From Treponema sp. (GTDB taxonomy: Bacteria; Spirochaetota; Spirochaetia; Treponematales; Treponemataceae): a stretch of DNA of 7,051 nucleotides. The notes under the pieces were generated by a model that was given only the letters and a program-made list of their open reading frames with translations, searched no databases and was not told the origin of the DNA. Positions 1-5,441 of the stretch are shown in pieces. The stretch is from positions 1-7,051 of the forward strand of contig JAEETM010000132.1 in assembly GCA_016290335.1 (NCBI GenBank), written 5' to 3'. Position numbers and translations under genes: made by a program. The stretch's first letter is position 1. Each line of letters starts with the position of its first letter.

Positions 1-259
1 CATCTGCAATTGAAGTAAGAAGATTCATTGCGCCCGGGCCGCTTGTTGCCATACAAAAAGCCGGTTTTCCAGTTGTGCGTGCAATTCCCTGTGCTATAAA
101 ACCTGCAGCCTGTTCGTGTCGTACCAGAATGTGTTTGATTGAAGAGCGGTTAAGCTCATTGTAAAGCGGAAGAATCATTCCACCAGGAATCCCAGCGACG
201 ACTTTAATCCCGTAATTTTCAAGCATTTTTACAATGATTTGTGCGCCGGTTAATTTCAT
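1..259 (-). CDS. ilvB: Acetolactate synthase large subunit, N-terminal part (cut by window edge)
   Basis: Catalyses the ThDP- and FAD-dependent condensation of pyruvate to acetolactate (or with 2-ketobutyrate), the first common step of valine, leucine and isoleucine synthesis, in the cytoplasm. Only the first 86 codons are here; the gene runs off the left edge. The visible part is the start of the ThDP-enzyme Pyr domain. It holds a GIPGGMILPLYNEL stretch (residues 23-36), the RHEQAAGFIAQGIART segment whose Glu49 matches the cofactor-activating glutamate of the family, and TSGPGAMNL (72-80). It reads very like Escherichia coli IlvB (AHAS I) from memory. The start is ATG at 259 with AGGAG (266-270) six bases upstream. 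Other ThDP decarboxylases share this fold, but the GIPGG, RHEQ and SGPGA combination points to AHAS. A regulatory subunit (ilvN/ilvH) would lie outside the window. Confidence 0.93.
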   Translation of the reverse strand, partial: MKLTGAQIIVKMLENYGIKVVAGIPGGMILPLYNELNRSSIKHILVRHEQAAGFIAQGIARTTGKPAFCMATSGPGAMNLLTSIAD

Positions 260-279
260 TTTGGACTCCTGATTTTAAA

Positions 280-354
280 GAAACGCGAGCAGTTGCGCAG
301 CGTTTCCTAGAATTGCAAAATAGCAGATTTGTGACGCTTTAGCGGAACAAATCT
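280..354 (-). promoter_or_regulatory. Two hairpins in the ilvB 5' leader
   Basis: Between the predicted ilvB promoter and its ATG the transcript would contain two stems. The first (325-354) pairs AGATTTGT with ACAAATCT over 8 bp. Inside it lie symmetric two-base GA positions and a CGC/GCG stem with a four-base loop. The second (280-306) pairs GAAACGC with GCGTTTC over 7 bp with a 13-base loop, and is followed on the transcript by CTTTAAAAT, a weak U-rich run. That order could form an attenuator, or merely a stabilising leader. I see no Leu/Ile/Val-rich leader peptide and no T-box consensus, so the mechanism is open. Confidence 0.4.
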
Positions 355-377
355 TCCTTTGTTGAATTGTATTTTGA

Positions 378-406
378 ATATTACCATATTTTGAAGATGG
401 GTGCAA
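378..406 (-). promoter_or_regulatory. Predicted ilvB promoter
   Basis: On the minus strand TTGCAC (406-401) lies 17 bp before TAATAT (383-378). The -10 is preceded by TGG, an extended -10 element. Transcription would begin near 371, giving a leader of roughly 110 bases that carries the two hairpins. The -35 is a poor match (TTG conserved). The call rests on spacing plus the extended -10. Confidence 0.45.
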
Positions 407-412
407 ATATAT

Positions 413-441
413 TTGACTTTGCCGATTGCGGGTGTTATTTT
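413..441 (+). promoter_or_regulatory. Possible promoter of the PspC-domain gene
   Basis: TTGACT (413-418) is followed after 17 bp by TATTTT (436-441). The -35 is good and the -10 moderate. The predicted start of transcription (about 448) would fall on the ribosome binding site, leaving a very short leader of about 13 bases, which lowers confidence. Its -35 lies only 6 bp from the -35 of the divergent ilvB promoter, so the two would share polymerase contacts. Confidence 0.3.
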
Positions 442-447
442 TTAAAT

Positions 448-453
448 GAGAGG
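448..453 (+). promoter_or_regulatory. Ribosome binding site that sets the PspC gene start
   Basis: GAGAGG lies 7 bases before the ATG at 461. An in-frame ATG at 446 overlaps this site and has no Shine-Dalgarno sequence of its own, so the start at 461 is preferred. The same GAGAGGT element precedes the ABC solute-binding gene at 5491. Confidence 0.7.
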
Positions 454-460
454 TACTTTT

Positions 461-661
461 ATGGGCGAAAAGAAATTAAAGTGTTCAGCGGACAAAAAAT
501 GGTTCGGCGTTTGCGGCGGACTGGCAGAATATTTTGGCATTGATGTAACAATTCTGCGTATTCTCTGTGCAATTTTGATTATTTGTACAGGACTTGTACC
601 AGGACTGATTGCTTACCTTATAATTGCGCTTGTAATGTCTAAGAATAATTCAGCTGAATAG
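461..661 (+). CDS. PspC-domain small membrane protein
   Basis: A 66-residue protein made of a single PspC domain. The signature GVCGGLAEYFGID (residues 16-28) is followed by one long hydrophobic stretch (31-59), which may be one or two membrane passes broken by the GLVPG turn. In enterobacteria PspC is an inner-membrane sensor of envelope stress working with PspA and PspB. Stand-alone mini-PspC proteins like this one are common in other phyla, where their role is not settled. The ATG at 461 has GAGAGG at a proper distance; an upstream in-frame ATG at 446 would add five residues but lacks a ribosome site. No pspA or pspB is present here, so a phage-shock role is only suggested by the domain. 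Confidence 0.85.
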   Translation: MGEKKLKCSADKKWFGVCGGLAEYFGIDVTILRILCAILIICTGLVPGLIAYLIIALVMSKNNSAE

Positions 662-665
662 ATTT

Positions 666-2393
666 CTAATGTAAAGGATAGCGAACCAGTTTTTCATATC
701 TTTGATTTTCCACAATCGTTTTCTCCGGCTCCAGTGAATCTACATCACAACTGAAAACTTCGTACTCACTGTGACCAAAATCTAAACGTGGATTTTTGAG
801 CGAGCCGGAATCTTCCAGAAGCTGGCGGTGACGGTCTTTATTGTAATAATGCTTATACCAGGCAGGCCAGTTTCCCTGTTTACCGCGAAGTAAAAAATCA
901 TAGCGGAGTAAATCATACAGCACGATTGGACTATCACCATCACACAAAAGCTCAATTTCGCCCGCCAGCCACTCAAACCAGAAGGTTTCACGCCTTGCAG
1001 CCTCGAACACTCCCTGCTTCTGGCCGAGCTCCGTCATCATCTTAAAAAAGTTCCAGAATCCCATCACCCGCCCAATATACCTCATTGTATGGAAGAAAAC
1101 ACCACTGTTCCAAAAGGCATCAGCAAGAACTTCAAGGTCCTTTAAGAAAAGCACATCCCTGTACGGCAGATACGGTGTAGAAAAAGTTTCATAAACAGGG
1201 TTTTCCATCCACTGCCAGCCATTTTCCTGAGCATAGCGTTCCATCTGAGTACCGTGCAGAACTTTTAAAAATCCAAGCTGAATTGCATCGGGCTTAAGTG
1301 ACATTACAAAATCAAAGGATTTTCCAAAGCTTTCAAGATTTTCAAAAGGCAGGCCGGCAATTAAATCCAAATGCTGATGAATAGTGCGTGGAATGCGGCG
1401 GACATTTGCTGCAAGCTTTTCTATATTTGTTGAGCGGTTTACTGCATCAAGACTTTTTTTATTCGCAGACTGCACACCAATTTCAAACTGCATCACCCCG
1501 GCTGGAACAGACTGAAGAAAATCGAGTGCTTCATCAGTAAGAAACTCCGCTTCAATTTCAAAATGGAACATCGTAACACCATTGTGGTGCTGCAGAATAT
1601 ACCGCCAGATTGCAATGTAGCGTTCAGGCTGCAGGTTGTAGGTTCTGTCCACAAACTTTACAAGAGGAATGTCCCTGTCCAGAAAAATCTGCAGCTCTGC
1701 AAAGACCTGTTCCAGCGGCTTAAAGCGAACCCGTTTATCAAGCGAGGACATACAATAAGCACATGAATAAGGACACCCCCGCGAAGATTCGTAATAGTAG
1801 ATTTTGTTTTTATTGATGGAGGAAGAGCCTGAATCTGCCGGGTGTTCCTGTAACTCGGGATAAGGAAACGGTAATTCAGAAAGGTCGCAGATTAACTCAC
1901 GCTCGCCGGTAAAAATAACGCTCTCATCATTATCACCAGAACCACGGAAATAAAGCCCTTTTATAGAATTAAAATCCTTTCCTTCAACAATCTCCAGTGT
2001 TGTCAGCTCGCCTTCCCCTTTTATTACAAAATCAAGCTCCGGCAGCTTTTTCAGATACAAGTCTGCCGCAAACCCAAACTCAGGTCCGCCCGCACCTATC
2101 ACCACAGACGGCAGCAGCTTTTTTATATCAGGAATTATTTTCGCTGTAATTTCCGCATTCCAGATGTACGTTGAGAAAAGCACCAAATCCGGCTGCCTCT
2201 CATAAATCCCCCGCAATATTTCCCCCACCGGCTGATTTATTGTGAACTCCACAGTTTCCAGAACAGGCTCCTGCTGACTACCGTATTCGTTTGTTTTTTC
2301 GCCAAGCTCCCTTTTTACAAACTCACAAATCTCCCTAACCGCCAGACAAGTATGAGAATACGAAGCATTTATTCCAACAAAGAGGATTTTCAC
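666..2393 (-). CDS. B12-binding-domain radical SAM protein, DUF4080 type
   Basis: A 575-residue cytoplasmic iron-sulfur enzyme. The N-terminus (about 1-150) is a Rossmann-like cobalamin-binding domain starting KILFVGINASYSHTCLAVR, with VVIGAGGPE (97-105) and GEGE (126-129). A radical SAM core follows, with the 4Fe-4S cysteines in CPYSCAYC (Cys207, Cys211, Cys214), then FEIGVQS (303-309) and DLIAGLPFE (343-351). The remaining C-terminal region of about 170 residues fits DUF4080. This class (COG1032) includes methylases and ring-forming enzymes; the substrate here is unknown. I chose GTG at 2393 because family members begin right at this strand (MKILxVGINA-like), and because a TGCTATAAT box at 2408-2400 makes the upstream ATG at 2471, which would add 26 unusual residues, unlikely. 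There is no Shine-Dalgarno site before the GTG. The stop lies 4 bp from that of the convergent PspC gene. Confidence 0.88.
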   Translation of the reverse strand: MKILFVGINASYSHTCLAVREICEFVKRELGEKTNEYGSQQEPVLETVEFTINQPVGEILRGIYERQPDLVLFSTYIWNAEITAKIIPDIKKLLPSVVIGAGGPEFGFAADLYLKKLPELDFVIKGEGELTTLEIVEGKDFNSIKGLYFRGSGDNDESVIFTGERELICDLSELPFPYPELQEHPADSGSSSINKNKIYYYESSRGCPYSCAYCMSSLDKRVRFKPLEQVFAELQIFLDRDIPLVKFVDRTYNLQPERYIAIWRYILQHHNGVTMFHFEIEAEFLTDEALDFLQSVPAGVMQFEIGVQSANKKSLDAVNRSTNIEKLAANVRRIPRTIHQHLDLIAGLPFENLESFGKSFDFVMSLKPDAIQLGFLKVLHGTQMERYAQENGWQWMENPVYETFSTPYLPYRDVLFLKDLEVLADAFWNSGVFFHTMRYIGRVMGFWNFFKMMTELGQKQGVFEAARRETFWFEWLAGEIELLCDGDSPIVLYDLLRYDFLLRGKQGNWPAWYKHYYNKDRHRQLLEDSGSLKNPRLDFGHSEYEVFSCDVDSLEPEKTIVENQRYEKLVRYPLH

Positions 2394-2399
2394 AAGGGT

Positions 2400-2429
2400 A
2401 TTATAGCACGGATGAGTGGGATGTGTAAT
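2400..2429 (-). promoter_or_regulatory. Extended -10 promoter of the radical SAM gene
   Basis: On the minus strand TGCTATAAT (2408-2400) is a perfect extended -10, with ATTACA (2429-2424) as a 4/6 match to -35 at 18 bp. The usual start of transcription, 7 bases downstream, is G2393, the first base of the GTG start codon, which would make the mRNA leaderless. The same nine bases form the -10 of the ABC operon at 5462-5470. Confidence 0.6.
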
Positions 2430-2458
2430 CTGCCGGTAAGATTGCTTTACATATAGAT

Positions 2459-2503
2459 TAAATGGTATCATTTACAAATCCATTGTATAATTGTAAAATT
2501 ATA
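2459..2503 (+). promoter_or_regulatory. Promoter region with two dyads before the GNAT-methyltransferase gene
   Basis: A consensus -10 TATAAT (2486-2491) would start transcription near 2498, about 8 bases before the ATG. No good -35 is visible (TGGTAT at 2463-2468 is poor). Two inverted repeats with four-base spacers are present. One is TAAATG-GTAT-CATTTA (2459-2474), over the -35 position. The other is TATAATT-GTAA-AATTATA (2486-2503), over the -10 and start. They are placed where a repressor or activator would bind, but AT-rich DNA makes such dyads easily by chance. Confidence 0.45.
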
Positions 2504-2505
2504 AT

Positions 2506-4044
2506 ATGAATTTATCCCATAAAGTTCATAATCAAGATTTTCATTATTTCACAAAAACAGCATCTTCTTTAACAGAACAAGAATTACAAGATGTTGCTGA
2601 ATTGTTTTCTGATAATTATGGGAAATATAGTACTCACCACCCCGACCCGGAAAAACGTGGTAAACAAATAACATTAAAACCTTCGTATTACAAAAGAAAT
2701 ATGGCTTCCAACGATTATACTTACGTTGCTTTGGCATATTATGGAACTGTACTTATTGGACAAGCTTTTTATGTAGTAGAAACAACAAAACAAGGAAACG
2801 CGGTTTGGGTTGTTCAGTTGGTTGTAAAGAAAGAGTATCGTCGACAACAAGTCGCAAAAAAACTCTTGTTTTCAATATGGGGATTTTCAAATGATTATTC
2901 CTGGGGGCTTGCGACAACTAATCCTCTTACAATCAAAACTTTGGAATCTGCAACTCTGCGAAAAGTTTCATTAAAGAAAATGCAGCAGAATATACAGATT
3001 ATCAAAACTCTTTCCAGGAAAATCAATTTCATCAAAGAAGAAGATATTTGCATAACAGATTCTAATTCAACAGTAAACTCCAGTTATTATGTAAGTCACG
3101 AAGATATACCAAACTATATTTCAAATTACGGAAATGACTGGATTTTTGGAGATTTACAGGAAGGTTTTGAATGGCTTGCATTTACTTTCAAAGGACAGGA
3201 ACTTAAAACAATTTCTCCTAAAGATTTTGATAATTTTATTGAGTATTCCGAACAACGACTTATAGATGCTTATTCAAGAATGGATATGCAGAATCAGCCT
3301 TGGGCAAAACATACGACAGAAGAAATTGACTTTTTATTACAATATCTGCCAGAAAATAAAGATATTTCAATTTTCGATTTGGGCTGTGGAACTGCCCGTC
3401 ATATCGCAGAATTAAAAAATCGTGGATATAATAATATTTTTGGATTTGATTTTTCAGAGGAACTTTTACATAAAGCAGAAGAACTTCACCCCGATTTGCA
3501 AGGACATCTTTTCAAAGCAGATGTAAGAAATCTAAAACAACACCGTAAAGCTGACATTATTCTCTGTCTTTATGATGTAATCGGTTCTTTTCCGAAATTC
3601 AAAGATAATATAAAAATTATTAAGTCTGCAAAGAAACATCTTAAAAAGAATGGCATTTTTATCTGTTCAGTTATGAATATGGAACTTACTGAAAATATCT
3701 GTAAGAACAAATTTGATATTTATAAAGATCCAAAGAAACTATTCAAATTGAAATCTTCGCAAATCATGCAAAAAACAGGCAACATCTTTAACCCTGATAC
3801 TTTTGTTATTGATGAAAGAACAAATCTTGTTTTTCGCAAAGAGATTTTCAAAGGTGACGGCTTTCTAGATTCAGAATATATCATTAGGGACAAACGATAC
3901 CGCAAGGACGAAATCCTCTCAATCTTAAAAAAAGAAGGTCTTAAGATAATAGAAGCAAGATTTGTCCGTGCTGGAAGATTTGGCGATCCACTCCGTGCAA
4001 CTGACGTGAACGCAAAAGAGATTTTGGTTGTGGCGAAGAAATGA
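2506..4044 (+). CDS. GNAT acetyltransferase fused to a class I SAM-dependent methyltransferase
   Basis: A 512-residue two-domain protein. The N-terminal part (about 13-155) fits the GNAT fold. A strand-turn-helix VVQLVVKKEYRRQQVAKKLL (102-121) holds the acetyl-CoA pyrophosphate loop, here RRQQVA rather than the usual Q/RxxGxG/A, so its glycine is missing. A linker (about 160-265) has no recognised domain. The C-terminal part (about 270-510) is a Rossmann methyltransferase: motif I IFDLGCGTARHIAEL (289-303), acidic Asp315 in GFDFSEELL for ribose binding, ADV (338-340), motif IV-like ADIILCLYDVIGSF (349-362), and LKKNGIFICSV (379-389). The substrate is unknown; both domain types modify small molecules, proteins or nucleic acids. 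ATG at 2506 is the first start after an in-frame TAA at 2494 and has no Shine-Dalgarno site. The gene is visibly AT-richer than the flanking core genes, suggesting acquisition. It is probably cotranscribed with the next gene. Confidence 0.82.
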   Translation: MNLSHKVHNQDFHYFTKTASSLTEQELQDVAELFSDNYGKYSTHHPDPEKRGKQITLKPSYYKRNMASNDYTYVALAYYGTVLIGQAFYVVETTKQGNAVWVVQLVVKKEYRRQQVAKKLLFSIWGFSNDYSWGLATTNPLTIKTLESATLRKVSLKKMQQNIQIIKTLSRKINFIKEEDICITDSNSTVNSSYYVSHEDIPNYISNYGNDWIFGDLQEGFEWLAFTFKGQELKTISPKDFDNFIEYSEQRLIDAYSRMDMQNQPWAKHTTEEIDFLLQYLPENKDISIFDLGCGTARHIAELKNRGYNNIFGFDFSEELLHKAEELHPDLQGHLFKADVRNLKQHRKADIILCLYDVIGSFPKFKDNIKIIKSAKKHLKKNGIFICSVMNMELTENICKNKFDIYKDPKKLFKLKSSQIMQKTGNIFNPDTFVIDERTNLVFRKEIFKGDGFLDSEYIIRDKRYRKDEILSILKKEGLKIIEARFVRAGRFGDPLRATDVNAKEILVVAKK

Positions 4045-4078
4045 GAGATTTCTATCCTATTAATATAAAACAAGTTTT

Positions 4079-4084
4079 AAGGAG
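4079..4084 (+). promoter_or_regulatory. Strong ribosome binding site of the nuclease-like gene
   Basis: AAGGAG is placed 7 bases before the ATG at 4092. It contrasts with the upstream fusion gene, which has none. I see no terminator hairpin in the 47-base gap, consistent with one transcript for both genes. Confidence 0.7.
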
Positions 4085-4091
4085 TAAATAA

Positions 4092-4802
4092 ATGGATCGT
4101 AAACAAGAATTCTTAAATTGGTGTATATACGAAGGTGGAACAAAACCTACTACAGCAAATGAATATATCTCATATTTGAATAATGTATCTCAACTCTTAT
4201 TCTTCAAAAAACACTTTTCTATAAGATTCTTTTATTGTGGTGTTGAAGATATTGAAAAATTGAAAAAAGCATATAATTATTTTAATGAAATAATTGAAAC
4301 AAAAGATTTCTCTGGAATTTCACATCCAGAGAGATTAGGGAATTATAAATCAGCGATCAATAAATATATATCTTTCATAAACGCTCCAAAAATCACAAAA
4401 GACATCTCCTACTCTTTAAATCAAAAAACAGAAGCAAATGTACAAATAGATTATAATCTTTTAGTAAGTCTTTTTGAAGTTTATTGTGAACAATTATTTC
4501 CTGGTTATAAAAAATCAAATGCAATAAAAAGCGGTACTTTTAATGCACAATATTTTGAGAATGATAATTCTTTCCTTATAGTAATACTCGAACCGAAAAA
4601 CGTTTCAATGGAAAACTATGAAACAATTATTAAAGCAATAACTAATGCTTCGTATATCATTAAAAAGAAAGAAATAGAAGGTATAATTATTTGCGCATCT
4701 GAGAATCAAGAAATATTACCAAATATCCAAAAGATTTATTCTTCTGAAATAATAAACAAAATCAAAATTAGAAAGTATTGTATCAAATTAACATTGGAGT
4801 AA
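4092..4802 (+). CDS. Hypothetical protein: integrase-core-binding-like N-terminus, possible PD-(D/E)XK nuclease C-terminus
   Basis: A 236-residue protein I cannot name. Residues about 4-97 look all-helical, with the pattern FLNWCIYE-TTANEYISYLNNVSQLL and later NYKSAINKYISFI (84-96). This resembles the SAM-like core-binding domain of phage integrases, which also occurs fused to restriction-type nucleases. No tyrosine-recombinase catalytic domain follows. The C-terminal half has a helix with acidic residues ending in LFPGYK (135-140), then SGTFN (147-151), a hydrophobic strand with Glu-x-Lys (ILEPKN, Glu167 and Lys169), an amphipathic helix, the strand IEGIIICAS (195-203), and a closing strand IRKYCIKLTLE. 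That order matches NucS/DUF91-like PD-(D/E)XK folds, but Asn151 sits where the metal-binding Asp is expected. AAGGAG (4079-4084) lies 7 bases before ATG, and the gene starts 47 bp after the fusion gene. It is extremely AT-rich. The nuclease assignment is inference. Confidence 0.6.
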   Translation: MDRKQEFLNWCIYEGGTKPTTANEYISYLNNVSQLLFFKKHFSIRFFYCGVEDIEKLKKAYNYFNEIIETKDFSGISHPERLGNYKSAINKYISFINAPKITKDISYSLNQKTEANVQIDYNLLVSLFEVYCEQLFPGYKKSNAIKSGTFNAQYFENDNSFLIVILEPKNVSMENYETIIKAITNASYIIKKKEIEGIIICASENQEILPNIQKIYSSEIINKIKIRKYCIKLTLE

Positions 4803-4844
4803 AATGTTCGCTACAACATAATTTAGTGAATCATTAGAGAAATA

Positions 4845-5075
4845 TTAAGCTGCCGCCTGATACTCCAATACACAGACTTTACCGGCTAGTTTTTCGACAC
4901 CAGAAATAATCTGATCAATGCGTTCCATTACGCTCATAGAAAAAACTTCTTCACCACATTGAGTACACTTTTTACAGGGAGCATTTTCTATAATCAAATA
5001 CCTGTTATGCAAATTAGCAAAATAAGTTGCTTTTGAGTCAATCATATTGTCATTTTTACAAACTAAGCATTTCAT
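4845..5075 (-). CDS. YgiT-type zinc-finger protein (MqsA N-domain-like antitoxin)
   Basis: A 76-residue protein with paired cysteines: Cys3 and Cys6 near the start, and Cys37 and Cys40 in CTQCGEEVFS. These fit the zinc site of the YgiT/MqsA N-terminal domain. The NAPCKKC segment matches the family's usual NVPAxxC, with Cys34 extra. The tail ends with VCVLEYQAAA, close to the usual ending of short stand-alone YgiT proteins, so the gene looks complete although it lacks the DNA-binding HTH of full MqsA. Short members usually follow a DUF4258 or MqsR-like toxin gene; here the partner is a Phd/YefM antitoxin. The ATG at 5075 lies inside the end of that gene (20-base overlap), implying translational coupling. 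A direct nucleic-acid or toxin partner is not visible. Confidence 0.85.
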   Translation of the reverse strand: MKCLVCKNDNMIDSKATYFANLHNRYLIIENAPCKKCTQCGEEVFSMSVMERIDQIISGVEKLAGKVCVLEYQAAA

Positions 5076-5325
5076 CTTTTCTCAAAACCTTCTGCTCAAA
5101 GCTATTATATTCGTCCTCCGTTAATCCACCTGTTTCACAACGCCATCTGTTCAAATTATCAATAAAAGTCGGATGATAACCCGCATTTAATCTTTTATAT
5201 TCTGCAGGACTGATTATTACAGCAACAGCTTTTCCGTGCTTTGTAATTTCAATTACGCCGCCATTCTCAACCAAAGAGACATACTTACAAAACTTAGCTT
5301 TTACATCAGAAAGAGAAACAGTCAT
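5056..5325 (-). CDS. Phd/YefM family antitoxin
   Basis: An 89-residue protein. The N-terminal Phd/YefM DNA-binding domain reads MTVSLSDVKAKFCKYVSLVE (1-20), then GVIEITKHGKAVAVIISPAEYKRL (23-46), the standard strand-helix pattern of the family. The tail (51-89, including TFIDNLNRWR and LTEDEYNSFEQKVLRKDE) is the charged, probably unstructured part that in relatives wraps the toxin; it loosely recalls Phd antitoxins paired with PIN/VapC toxins. In known systems the protein binds its own promoter and neutralises a RelE, Doc or VapC toxin. The start is ATG at 5325, with GGAGG (5339-5335) nine bases upstream. A TTG at 5346 would extend it but would bury that site inside the gene. No toxin gene adjoins; the next gene is a YgiT-type protein overlapping by 20 bases. 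Confidence 0.85.
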   Translation of the reverse strand: MTVSLSDVKAKFCKYVSLVENGGVIEITKHGKAVAVIISPAEYKRLNAGYHPTFIDNLNRWRCETGGLTEDEYNSFEQKVLRKDEMLSL

Positions 5326-5334
5326 AATCAAGTA

Positions 5335-5339
5335 CCTCC
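5335..5339 (-). promoter_or_regulatory. Ribosome binding site that sets the Phd/YefM start
   Basis: GGAGG on the minus strand, nine bases before the ATG at 5325. It rules in favour of that start over the upstream in-frame TTG at 5346. Confidence 0.75.
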
Positions 5340-5356
5340 GGAACAATCAGAATCTA

Positions 5357-5395
5357 TATTTAAATAGTATAGAATCATTTCTAAACAAAAATCAA
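5357..5395 (-). promoter_or_regulatory. Promoter and possible operator of the Phd-YgiT operon
   Basis: On the minus strand TTGATT (5395-5390) is followed after 18 bp by TATACT (5371-5366). A perfect 10-bp palindrome TATTTAAATA (5357-5366) overlaps the end of the -10 and the expected transcription start near 5359. That is where Phd/YefM proteins usually bind for autorepression. The palindrome is AT-only and could be chance. Confidence 0.45.
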
Positions 5396-5441
5396 CTTTA
5401 TCATTCCCCAAACAAAAAACTTTCCCGTGAAACCTATTTTC

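Noticed and set aside
260..377. T-box riboswitch upstream of ilvB
   Set aside because: The leader is too short and lacks the conserved T-box antiterminator sequence.
1563..1766. 67-residue plus-strand open frame
   Set aside because: It lies antisense to the radical SAM core including the cysteine motif region; no ribosome site or known domain.
3720..4073. 117-residue minus-strand open frame inside the fusion gene
   Set aside because: It is antisense to the conserved methyltransferase C-terminus, with no recognised domain; a mirror of the AT-rich coding strand.
4092..4802. Tyrosine integrase or recombinase, from the N-terminal helical domain
   Set aside because: The protein ends at 236 residues without the R-H-R-Y catalytic domain, and the C-terminal half has a different strand-helix order.
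4803..4844. Terminator between the convergent nuclease-like and YgiT genes
   Set aside because: Only a 4-bp TGTT/AACA pairing is visible with no adjacent T-run; not supportable.
4845..5075. Full MqsA antitoxin of an MqsR-MqsA system
   Set aside because: Only the zinc-binding domain is present; no HTH C-terminal domain and no MqsR gene next to it.
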